A DNA stretch of 37,315 bases from Verrucomicrobiota bacterium (GTDB lineage Bacteria > Verrucomicrobiota > Verrucomicrobiia > Chthoniobacterales > Chthoniobacteraceae). The translations under genes and the position numbers were made by a program. The DNA is taken from contig JAPLTE010000052.1 of assembly GCA_026398235.1 (NCBI GenBank), positions 1 to 37,315 of the forward strand, given 5' to 3'. Position 1 is the stretch's first letter, and each line of letters opens with the position of its first letter. The notes below the pieces were generated by a model that saw nothing but the letters and a program-made list of their open reading frames with translations, ran no database searches and was not told where the DNA came from. Positions 24,883 to 32,378 of this stretch are shown piece after piece.

Positions 24883-26424
24883 TCAGAACGGTTTCCAAAT
24901 GCAAAATGGAATCCCATCCACCAAGACCGTTTTCATTTGGGATTTTGAGCTAAGGACGGCGAGGATAGCCTGGGACTCGGGTGCGCCAAGCCAGATCACC
25001 CCACCCAGCCGCTCGCGGGGTTGGCTGGAAATGTAATCGCGCCAATAGGCACCCTGCGTAAACCCATTGACGAGCTTGCGCCTTGAATAGTACCAAAATT
25101 GCGGCGTGAAATAGAGATCGATATTGGAGAGCACCTCTGTCTCCGGGGAAAATTCCAACTCAATGGTTCTACCCAGCGCCGGAATCAGATTTTTGGGCTC
25201 AGGCTGGTTCAGACTCAAGATGTGCGCCTGCGAAGTCAATGCCAGCGCTTTCCAATACCCGCACATCGCCAGGGCGACGATCAGGCCGCTGGATATCCCT
25301 TCGGGCAGCCGTTCATATTGCGGAAAGGCCTTTCCGATCCAGCCTCCGAAGGCGTGAATGCCAACCGCTGCAAGCGTGGCGATTGGAACCGTAAAATAGA
25401 ACGAAGCGTAATCGTGAATGTAAGACGCATTCCGAAATACAAACACGTACAGGGTGTTCATCGCAAAAATGGAAGCGCAAAACCAGCCAAGCCAGCGCAG
25501 CCCTTCAGCGCGTGCCTTGTTCCGCAGCAGATACGCGCCCCCCACACATGCAGACAGCACAAACGCGATCGGAAAATGGGCTCCCCACGAGCGCTGCATC
25601 CGGCCTGCCCAATCCAGGAACGTGAAATCACGCGCACTCACAGTGTGGCTGAGCCGGAAGGAAAAGGAATAGGCGAGGTCGCGCAACGCATCCGGACGAA
25701 CGAGCGAAATCTGGAGTAAAAAGAGAGCCCCGAAACAGGCGGTGAACGCAATAAGCCACAGCGCGAGAAGGCCATGGCTTTTCCGCTCAAAGGCCAGGAA
25801 ATGAATGCACAGCATGAGCACCAGCAGACAGCCCACCCAGGAGGTCAAAATCGAAAGCGAAAATCCGGCCAAAAGAAGTATTTTCCATCGCGCTTTGCCG
25901 GTGCACTCCCAGGAGCGGAGCCCTAAAAATCCCACGAGCATCCACATCAGAGTGCATGGCTCGAAATTGACCATCTGGCCCCAACGCAATTCCATCGGCA
26001 AGGAGACAAAGGCGACAACACTCAAGGTGGCAACGGCCCGGCCAGCGCAACCCGCCACAATAAACCAGAGCAGGACTACGCTCACGCTCGAGCAGGCAAT
26101 CGGCACAAGCCGGGCGGCCCATTCATGCTCGCCAAAGAGATAAAACATCACAGACACTGTGAGCGCCAGCATTCCGGAATGATGGCAGTAATACTCTTCG
26201 CCGGGAATCGGCAGCGGACCGAAATAGAACGGGGCAGGAACTCCGACGGTGTCAATGAACCCGGCTTTTAAGAAATTGTGAGCAGCCTGCGACCAAACAG
26301 CTCCGTTGAAATCGGCGTTATCCGTCCAGGGGTCGCCGATGGTCCGGCAAAAAAACCAGGTCTGGAAAAGCACCGCGGCAACCATGCCGCAGAAGAGGGG
26401 GAATTTTGTGCCGCGTAAAAACAT
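24883..26424 (-). CDS. Polytopic membrane protein, ArnT/PMT-like glycosyltransferase (GT39/GT83 type, tentative)
   Basis: This is a 513-residue protein with about ten to twelve membrane segments. The N-terminal pattern fits GT-C enzymes: a first helix, then a large loop with acidic residues (GDPWTDNADFNGAVWSQAAH) and a second loop with His pairs (EEYYCHHSGMLALTVSVMF). GT-C enzymes use polyprenyl-phosphate sugars; the acid in the first loop is their catalytic base. It also has a soluble C-terminal part of about 100 residues (SNIDLYFTPQFWYYSRRKL). It starts 37 bases after a glycosyltransferase gene on the same strand, so the two probably act together. The family assignment is from general architecture only. 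Confidence 0.6.
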   Translation of the reverse strand: MFLRGTKFPLFCGMVAAVLFQTWFFCRTIGDPWTDNADFNGAVWSQAAHNFLKAGFIDTVGVPAPFYFGPLPIPGEEYYCHHSGMLALTVSVMFYLFGEHEWAARLVPIACSSVSVVLLWFIVAGCAGRAVATLSVVAFVSLPMELRWGQMVNFEPCTLMWMLVGFLGLRSWECTGKARWKILLLAGFSLSILTSWVGCLLVLMLCIHFLAFERKSHGLLALWLIAFTACFGALFLLQISLVRPDALRDLAYSFSFRLSHTVSARDFTFLDWAGRMQRSWGAHFPIAFVLSACVGGAYLLRNKARAEGLRWLGWFCASIFAMNTLYVFVFRNASYIHDYASFYFTVPIATLAAVGIHAFGGWIGKAFPQYERLPEGISSGLIVALAMCGYWKALALTSQAHILSLNQPEPKNLIPALGRTIELEFSPETEVLSNIDLYFTPQFWYYSRRKLVNGFTQGAYWRDYISSQPRERLGGVIWLGAPESQAILAVLSSKSQMKTVLVDGIPFCIWKPF

Positions 26425-26461
26425 CGTTGCTGAAGGATCGCAACGCGCCCCGCCAGCGGTT

Positions 26462-27670
26462 TCACTCTCCGTTCGTTTTTATTTCCTTCCCCGCTGCAAT
26501 CACCTCCTGAATGTGTTGTTCGAGCTTTTCCACAATGGCTTCCCAGGAGTTTTTGCGGGCCAACTCAATGCCTCGCTGGATTTGCGCCTTGTTCGGCTTC
26601 AGCAAGGCTCTGCGGCAAAGCGCGATGAATTCCTCATGGGAGTAGGCAACGGCTGTGTAATCGGCGAACTGGAGCACGACATCTTCAATCGCGGAGGAGA
26701 CGATGGGACGGCCCGTGGCCATGTATTCCAGCGCCTTGGTGGGATTGATGTATTCAGTCGCCTCGTTGAGAGCGAACGGCATCAGGCACACATCAAAGCG
26801 GCTGGCGTAATGTGGCAGTTGAGCATAATCGCGCCCGCCCAACCAATGCAAATTCGCGCGCTGGGGAAGCTCTGTCTCCTCGATCTTCGTCCGTGGTCCG
26901 ATGATCACTACGTTCCAGGCCGGGTCTGTATCGGCGATCTTGGCAACGAGATCGTAATCCATCCGTTCGTCCACCACGCCGAAAAATCCAAGCACCGGCC
27001 CTTTAAAATGGGCGATGTCGGGGGGGATCACAGCGCTCCCGTTGCGCGCCAGCCCGAAATGCGGTTCATCCACCCCGCACCCGTAGGAATGGCAGTTGGA
27101 ATGGTAACGGGCTTTCGCGCGATGAATCCTCGGGCCGCCCGCGAAGACGACATCCGCCAAGGAGAGAAGTCGCCGTTCACGCTTGATCAGTTCCGGCGGC
27201 GCGCCTCTAAATTGCGAAAGCTCGTCCATGCAATCGTAAACGTTGGCGATTTCATTCATCCGGCCGGCAAACGCCTCCACGGCCATCGGATCGTAAAACC
27301 ACTGAACCGGGTTTTTGAATTGACCGGCGAGCGGCCCGGCCAGCGCAGCTTCAACCAAGCGCCGCCGTTCCGCATCCACCCAATTGCGGTCTTGAAAACG
27401 GCACGCCGGCAGCGCCGATTGCAGCACGGTGATATTCGGATAGTCCGAAACCGCACGCAGCGTGGACTCCGACGCGCTCAAGCCATCGGAGGGGAGTGGC
27501 TCCTCCACAAAAAGAATGCGGTGTTTTTTGGAAAGCCTGGAAAGGAATTGTTGCGGTCGTTGCCACACCCAATCCCAGCCAAGGTGGGAGTGGACAATGA
27601 TCGGGTAATCCCGTGGGTATTGAACTGGGGGCCGTTGTGGATTTCCATTGCGTTTCGTATCGGTCTCCAT
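26462..27670 (-). CDS. GT-B glycosyltransferase, TuaH-like
   Basis: This is a 402-residue GT-B protein. The N-terminal IIVHSHLGWDWVWQRPQQFL with LFVEEPLP is the hallmark of the TuaH-like group (named after teichuronic acid synthesis). The middle has VYDCMDELSQFRG and the donor domain has GPVLGFFGVVDERMDYDLVA and INPTKALEYMATGRPIVSS. I start at ATG 27670, 20 codons before the first strand. It probably forms a two-gene unit with the membrane protein that follows, making or exporting a second surface glycan. A small hairpin (27681-27695) lies just upstream of the start and may limit translation. Confidence 0.88.
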   Translation of the reverse strand: METDTKRNGNPQRPPVQYPRDYPIIVHSHLGWDWVWQRPQQFLSRLSKKHRILFVEEPLPSDGLSASESTLRAVSDYPNITVLQSALPACRFQDRNWVDAERRRLVEAALAGPLAGQFKNPVQWFYDPMAVEAFAGRMNEIANVYDCMDELSQFRGAPPELIKRERRLLSLADVVFAGGPRIHRAKARYHSNCHSYGCGVDEPHFGLARNGSAVIPPDIAHFKGPVLGFFGVVDERMDYDLVAKIADTDPAWNVVIIGPRTKIEETELPQRANLHWLGGRDYAQLPHYASRFDVCLMPFALNEATEYINPTKALEYMATGRPIVSSAIEDVVLQFADYTAVAYSHEEFIALCRRALLKPNKAQIQRGIELARKNSWEAIVEKLEQHIQEVIAAGKEIKTNGE

Positions 27671-27780
27671 ACCCCGAAAACGGCAAAAGATGCCGCCTTG
27701 GCCTTCCGGTAAAACCCGATCCCCTGCCGTGCATTCGAACACTTCCTCTCATCCGCCCCTGCGGGAAAACGCGAAAAAGG

Positions 27781-27954
27781 TTATTCCTTTTTGGGCTTGC
27801 GGGCCTGCTTTTCCCTGGCCTTGCGCTCATCATCGGACTCTGGAGGGTGCGCGGGTCTGGACGGCCTGGCTTCGGGCTCAATAAACTCCTCCTGCGGCTC
27901 GGTCATCGTGGATTTCTCGGTATGCGGCTCCGGTTTTTTGACGGCACGTTTCAT
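27781..27954 (-). CDS. Small highly charged protein of 57 residues
   Basis: This short frame encodes MKRAVKKPEPHTEKSTMTEP and continues Lys/Glu/Arg/Pro-rich to ARKPKKE. It starts six bases after the DUF4142 stop (A-rich spacer, weak ribosome binding site) and keeps the same strand, so it may be the second gene of a DUF4142 transcript. The sequence has no hydrophobic segment and should be disordered. I do not recognise a family. Codon choice looks normal for the window. Random survival of a short frame cannot be excluded. Confidence 0.5.
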   Translation of the reverse strand: MKRAVKKPEPHTEKSTMTEPQEEFIEPEARPSRPAHPPESDDERKAREKQARKPKKE

Positions 27955-27959
27955 GACTT

Positions 27960-28487
27960 TTATTTCTTGTTGGCCGCTTCAGCCAGCGACAGGTGTTCTT
28001 TCAAAACTGGGAGCGTCTTTTCGATGAAATTCTTCAAGTCGCTGTCCTTGGTCTCCTTTGCGGCTTTCTCGAAATGACTGATATCCTTCTGGTGATCCTT
28101 CACCGCATTCATGGCAAATGCCTTGTCGAATGCAGCCCCTTCCTTTTTCTCCAGCATTCCGTACGTGCTTTGGGAAGCCTGCTTCGGTTCGGTAGGCAGA
28201 GTCATACCCTTGGATTCCGCCAGACTCTTCAGTTCGGTGTTCGCCTTTTCATGATCTGCCACAAGCCGTTCGGCCAAAGTGCGCGCTTCGGGCGTGGTCG
28301 CTTTCGTTTGCGCCAGCGTGCCGACCTTCACCTCAGAAAGGCCGCCTTGATACGCCTCGGCCATAAACGCCTTGTCTGTTTTGGAAAGATGGGCCGCTTT
28401 TTCTTCCGCTTGTGAACGGATTGGCAAAAAGGCGAGGCAGATTGCCAAAACCGGAATACAACGTGTGAGAAAAGATTTTTGGGTCAT
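27960..28487 (-). CDS. DUF4142 family exported protein
   Basis: This is a 175-residue periplasmic, ferritin-like helical protein. Residues 1-26 (MTQKSFLTRCIPVLAICLAF, then LPIRSQA) are a signal peptide. The mature part has the DUF4142 pattern: FMAEAYQGGLSEVKVGTLAQ, ARTLAERLVADHEKANTELK, LAESKGMTLP and FDKAFAMNAVKDHQKDISHF, predicted as a four-helix bundle. The family is abundant in soil bacteria, with no proven function; links to stress have been suggested. GGAAA lies five bases before the ATG at 28487. It is divergent from ctaA. Confidence 0.9.
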   Translation of the reverse strand: MTQKSFLTRCIPVLAICLAFLPIRSQAEEKAAHLSKTDKAFMAEAYQGGLSEVKVGTLAQTKATTPEARTLAERLVADHEKANTELKSLAESKGMTLPTEPKQASQSTYGMLEKKEGAAFDKAFAMNAVKDHQKDISHFEKAAKETKDSDLKNFIEKTLPVLKEHLSLAEAANKK

Positions 28488-28622
28488 AAAATTTCCATGT
28501 TCCCCCCCTTTTCGCGCGCGGCGATGAGGTCGGCTGCTTGATGATGGGATCGGGGCACCCGGGATTCTTTTCCATCCGCAAACAGCCTTGAGAGGAGGCA
28601 AATCCGTTTTGGATGCAGATTT
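28488..28622. promoter_or_regulatory. Divergent intergenic region upstream of ctaA
   Basis: These 135 bases separate the DUF4142 gene (-) from the respiratory operon (+) and should contain promoters for both. A purine-rich GAGAGGAGG occurs at about 28590-28598 but lies some 25 bases from the ctaA ATG, too far for a normal ribosome binding site. No clear -35/-10 pair was found. Confidence 0.35.
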
Positions 28623-29540
28623 ATGTACTCCCTCGGCTTATATCGCTTTGCGAAGGCGGTGGTGTTCGCCACGCTTTCTTTGATCTTACTGGGTGGAATG
28701 GTCACGAGCCTCGGAGGCGGGCTCTCCGTGCCGGACTGGCCGACCACCTTCGGCTACAACATGTTCACCTTCCCGTTTTCCCAATGGCAGGGATTGGTAT
28801 TCTGGGAACATATCCACCGGTTGGCGGCGGCTCTGGTGGGTGCGCTCACGGTCCTTCTTGCCATCGGGATTTTGCGCAAAGAGAGCCGCCCCTGGGTGCG
28901 CGGGTTGGGAGTTGGGGCCGTCGCGCTCGTCATCCTCCAAGGGATCATGGGCGGGTTGAGGGTGACCGAATTGTCCACCCCGCTTGCCATTCTGCACGGC
29001 TGTGTTGCTCAAGGCTTCCTGTGCGTCGTAACCGTCACCGCGCTCGCGCTTTCGCCGCAGTGGCCGCAGGTGCAAAAAGATCCGCGCGTGCCCTCCGGGT
29101 TTGTCCGTTGGAATTGGGCGCTCGTGGCGGTGGTCTCGATCCAACTCGTGCTCGGCGCAGTGATGCGGCATCTGCATGCAGGGCTCGCCATCCCGACCTT
29201 TCCGTTAACCCCGGAAGGAACTGTCTTCCCTGTGGTGCACAACAAGCTGGTGGATATCGCCTTCGCGCACCGGGTCTGGGCAGTGGTGGTGGCCCTTGTG
29301 ACCGCGATTGTGATCGGTAAAGCCATTCCACTTGCGCGCGAGGGAAGGCATCCCGCCTTCCTCGAACGCTCTGCGGTGGCATTGGTCTGTTTGCTCGGCG
29401 TGCAACTGACTTTGGGCGCATGGATCATCTGGTTTTATCGGCCGCCTCTTCCCACCAGCCTCCATGTGCTCAATGGAGCCTTGTTGCTCATGACTGCCTT
29501 GACCCTGGCCGTGAAAGCCTCCCGAGCTCCACGCGCATGA
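28623..29540 (+). CDS. ctaA: Haem A synthase (COX15/CtaA family)
   Basis: This integral membrane enzyme oxidises the methyl group of haem O to the formyl of haem A, needed by aa3/caa3 oxidases. The protein has 305 residues and about eight membrane helices. The haem-ligand and active-site residues are visible: EHIHRLAAALVG (Glu62, His63, His65), AILHGCVAQG, FAHRVWAVVV and SLHVLNGALL. The N-terminal GGMVTSLGGGLSVPDWPTTFG matches the family start. It overlaps ctaB in an ATGA and is the first gene of the respiratory operon. Confidence 0.95.
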   Translation: MYSLGLYRFAKAVVFATLSLILLGGMVTSLGGGLSVPDWPTTFGYNMFTFPFSQWQGLVFWEHIHRLAAALVGALTVLLAIGILRKESRPWVRGLGVGAVALVILQGIMGGLRVTELSTPLAILHGCVAQGFLCVVTVTALALSPQWPQVQKDPRVPSGFVRWNWALVAVVSIQLVLGAVMRHLHAGLAIPTFPLTPEGTVFPVVHNKLVDIAFAHRVWAVVVALVTAIVIGKAIPLAREGRHPAFLERSAVALVCLLGVQLTLGAWIIWFYRPPLPTSLHVLNGALLLMTALTLAVKASRAPRA

Positions 29541-30412
29541 GAGCCTTGACCCTTCAGAGGGCCTGCGTCGGCTCCCTTCTCGGCGATCTCGCCTGTTTGG
29601 CCAAACTCCGCCTGGAACTGCTCGTCCTTTTTGCGACCGCCGCCGGATTCTGCATTGCAAGCGCCGGGCATTTCGAATGGGCCCGCCTCATGAGCGTCCT
29701 TTGGGGCACGGGGTTGGTGGCTGCCAGTGCCGGGGTGTTGAATCAGGTCTTGGAAATCGAGGGAGATGGGCGGATGAGCAGAACCCGCAATCGGCCCCTT
29801 CCCGCGGGCAGGGTGTCGCGGCGGCTGGCAACCGCGCTTGGGATCGCGCTGGCGATCTGCGGCCTCGCCGAGCTTGCACTCCAGACCACCTTTTCGGCGG
29901 CAGCATTCGCTGGGATCGCGCTCGCGCTTTATATCGGAGTGTACACGCCGCTCAAAAAGCGAACCTCTTTGTGCGTGGCGATCGGGGCGATTGCAGGTGC
30001 CCTTCCGCCGGTGATCGGGTGGGCAGCCTTCGACGGATCGTTGGCGGCGCAAACCGGCGTCCTCTTTGGAGTGCTCTTTGCATGGCAAATCCCGCATGTG
30101 CTGGCGATTACCTGGATCCACCGACAGGAATATGCGGCGGCGGGACTCTCCATGCTCCCGCGCAATGACCCCAGCGGCCGAGCCGCTGCGATCCAAGCCG
30201 TCGCATTCAGCTGTTTGCTCTTTGCCATCACTCTGGCTCCTGTGCACACCTTGAGCGCAGGATACCTCGCAGGCGCAGTGCTCCTGGGCGCGGTCCTGCT
30301 GAGCGCCGCCGTGCGGTTTCTGCGGCAGAGGAGCCGTGCCACGGCCCGAACGCTCTTTCTGGTCTCGCTCCTGTATCTCCCGCTCCTGCTCACGTTGACG
30401 ATTTTTTTATGA
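29537..30412 (+). CDS. ctaB: Protohaem IX farnesyltransferase (haem O synthase)
   Basis: This membrane prenyltransferase attaches farnesyl to haem B, making haem O for CtaA. It has 291 residues with about nine helices. The diphosphate/metal motif is GVLNQVLEIEGDGRMSRT, an NxxxE version of the usual NxxxD, followed by NRPLPAGRVS, both diagnostic. A second polar loop (AITWIHRQEYAAAGLSMLP) is also typical (the FxxLAWxxxxDY-like site). The start is ATG 29537, four bases inside ctaA. An upstream start is open but would overlap ctaA by more than 100 bases. It ends in an ATGA overlap with ndh. Confidence 0.95.
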   Translation: MRALTLQRACVGSLLGDLACLAKLRLELLVLFATAAGFCIASAGHFEWARLMSVLWGTGLVAASAGVLNQVLEIEGDGRMSRTRNRPLPAGRVSRRLATALGIALAICGLAELALQTTFSAAAFAGIALALYIGVYTPLKKRTSLCVAIGAIAGALPPVIGWAAFDGSLAAQTGVLFGVLFAWQIPHVLAITWIHRQEYAAAGLSMLPRNDPSGRAAAIQAVAFSCLLFAITLAPVHTLSAGYLAGAVLLGAVLLSAAVRFLRQRSRATARTLFLVSLLYLPLLLTLTIFL

Positions 30413-31662
30413 ACCGTCCGAAAATTCTTATCGCCGGAGCAGGTTTCGGCGGGCTCACCGCAGCCAGCGCGCTCGCGCATGAACCCGTGGAGGTCGTGGT
30501 GTTGGACCGGCTCAATCATCACCTGTTTCAGCCGCTGCTTTATCAAGTGGCCACCGCGGCGCTTTCCCCAGCGCAGATTGCCCAACCCATCCGGCATATC
30601 TTGCGCCATGCAAAAAACATCACGGTCGCCATGGCGGAAATCGTTGGAGTCGAGCCGGCTTCCAACCGCATTATAACCCGCGACAGGAGCTATCCGTATG
30701 ATTATTTGATTTTGGCAACCGGCTCCCGCCACTTCTATTTCGGGCACCCCGAGTGGGAACCGCTCGCGCCCGGTTTGAAGAGCATCGACGACGCCCTGGA
30801 GATCCGGCGCAGGCTTCTCTTTGCATTCGAGGAAGCGGAGAAAACGGATGACCCGGCCATCCGCGCGGCGGCCCTCACCTTTGTCGTCATCGGAGGCGGC
30901 CCCACGGGAGTCGAGATGGCGGGAGCCATCGGCGAGATTGCGCGCTACACCATGGTGCGGGATTTCCGGCGGATCGATCCCTCCCAAGCCCGCATTGTCT
31001 TATTGGAAGCCGCGCCCCGGATTTTGCCCGCGCTTGCCGAGACGCTTTCCGCAAAAGCATCCGCCAAACTCCGCCAGCTCGGGGTGGAAGTGCGCACGGG
31101 AACAAAAGTCTCGAACGTAAGGACGGATGGCGTGGAAATAGACGAAGCATTCATTCCGAGCCGAACCGTTCTTTGGACCGCCGGAAATGCCGCCTCGCCC
31201 TTGGGCAAAATGCTGGGCACAGAGACCGATCGTGTGGGCAGGGTTTGGGTCAGCCCGGATCTGACCCCGCCGGGGCGTCCGAACATCTTTGTCATCGGCG
31301 ACCTCGCGAATTTCTCGCATCAAACCGGGAGCCCACTGCCGGGCGTTTCCCCCGTCGCGATGCAGCAAGCCCGCCATGCGGTGCGCAATATTTTGGCGAA
31401 AATCGACGGACGCCCCACCGCTCCCTTCCATTATTTCGACAAAGGAACGATGGCGACGATCGGCCGTCGGGCTGCCGTCGCGGATATCCGGGGCCTTCGC
31501 TTTAACGGTTTCCTTGCCTGGCTGGCGTGGCTCTTTGTGCATCTCATTTTCCTGGTCGGCTTCCGCAACCGCGTCCTCGTATTTCTGGAATGGACCTGGA
31601 GCTATTTCAATTTCTACCGAGGCGCGCGCCTGATCACAGGAACCCCTCCGCACACTCAATAA
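30409..31662 (+). CDS. ndh: Type II NADH dehydrogenase (NDH-2)
   Basis: This peripheral flavoenzyme oxidises NADH and reduces quinone without pumping protons. It has 417 residues. Dinucleotide folds are ILIAGAGFGGLTAASALA (FAD) and FVVIGGGPTGVEMAGAIGE (NADH), with the FAD-contacting PNIFVIGDLANF. The stretch NHHLFQPLLYQVATAALSP is characteristic of NDH-2. The C-terminal helices (FLAWLAWLFVHLIFLVGFRN) would bind the membrane. It overlaps ctaB by four bases and lies 55 bases before the ACIII genes, giving a compact NADH-to-oxidase module. Confidence 0.92.
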   Translation: MNRPKILIAGAGFGGLTAASALAHEPVEVVVLDRLNHHLFQPLLYQVATAALSPAQIAQPIRHILRHAKNITVAMAEIVGVEPASNRIITRDRSYPYDYLILATGSRHFYFGHPEWEPLAPGLKSIDDALEIRRRLLFAFEEAEKTDDPAIRAAALTFVVIGGGPTGVEMAGAIGEIARYTMVRDFRRIDPSQARIVLLEAAPRILPALAETLSAKASAKLRQLGVEVRTGTKVSNVRTDGVEIDEAFIPSRTVLWTAGNAASPLGKMLGTETDRVGRVWVSPDLTPPGRPNIFVIGDLANFSHQTGSPLPGVSPVAMQQARHAVRNILAKIDGRPTAPFHYFDKGTMATIGRRAAVADIRGLRFNGFLAWLAWLFVHLIFLVGFRNRVLVFLEWTWSYFNFYRGARLITGTPPHTQ

Positions 31663-31717
31663 CTCCTCGAATTCCAACGTCCGTACAACGGCGTAACTCC
31701 GAATCCCTTGGCACTTC

Positions 31718-32371
31718 ATGGCGCAGATTTTTCCGCGGGCTTACAATACTCTCGCACCCGCCGTGCTGGTGGGGGCGTCCGTTTTGTTGGGCCTGTTGGG
31801 AGTTTGCGTTTATGCGGTTTTTTGGTCGCCGTATATGACGCATGTGCAGGTCCCCATCACCCAACCCGTCCCGTTCAGCCACCAACACCATGTGGGCGGA
31901 CTTGGGATCGACTGCCGCTATTGCCACACGGGGGTGGAGACAGAAAGTTTTGCCGGAATGCCGCCCACGCACACCTGCATGACCTGCCATTCGCAGCTCT
32001 GGACCGAAGCGCCGGTGCTGGCGCAGGTGCGCCAGAGTTTGACCTCCGGGGCGCCCATCGGCTGGAACCGCGTCCACAACGTCCCCGACTTTGTTTATTT
32101 CAATCACAGCATCCACGTAAGCAAAGGGGTCGGCTGCGTGAGTTGCCATGGGCGCGTGGACCAGATGCCGCTGATGTGGAAAGCGCAATCGCTCTATATG
32201 AAATGGTGCCTGGATTGCCACCGGCATCCTGAAACGGCGATCCGCGATTTGAAACAAGTCTTCGATCCGGGGTCCCCAAATCCGTCGCGTGAAGATGCCG
32301 GGGAACGGATGCAAGAATACCAGGTGCGGCCCGCGCGTTTCCTCCTGGATTGCAGCAATTGTCATCGATGA
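31718..32371 (+). CDS. actA: Alternative complex III pentahaem cytochrome c subunit ActA
   Basis: This is a subunit of the quinol:electron-acceptor oxidoreductase that replaces the bc1 complex. It has 217 residues: a single N-terminal membrane helix (about 13-36) and a periplasmic domain with five CxxCH haem-c sites at residues 66, 87, 140, 164 and 212. PFSHQHHVGGLGIDCRYCH, with extra His for axial ligation, is typical of ActA. No Shine-Dalgarno is visible before the ATG. It is the first gene of the act set and ends 7 bases before actB. Confidence 0.95.
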   Translation: MAQIFPRAYNTLAPAVLVGASVLLGLLGVCVYAVFWSPYMTHVQVPITQPVPFSHQHHVGGLGIDCRYCHTGVETESFAGMPPTHTCMTCHSQLWTEAPVLAQVRQSLTSGAPIGWNRVHNVPDFVYFNHSIHVSKGVGCVSCHGRVDQMPLMWKAQSLYMKWCLDCHRHPETAIRDLKQVFDPGSPNPSREDAGERMQEYQVRPARFLLDCSNCHR

Positions 32372-32378
32372 AATCCCC

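Noticed and set aside
27681-27695. Hairpin (CGGCA, five-base loop, TGCCG) before the TuaH-like gene as a terminator or riboswitch
   Set aside because: The stem is only five base pairs with a weak T-run. It is noted in the gene entry but is not enough for a separate call.
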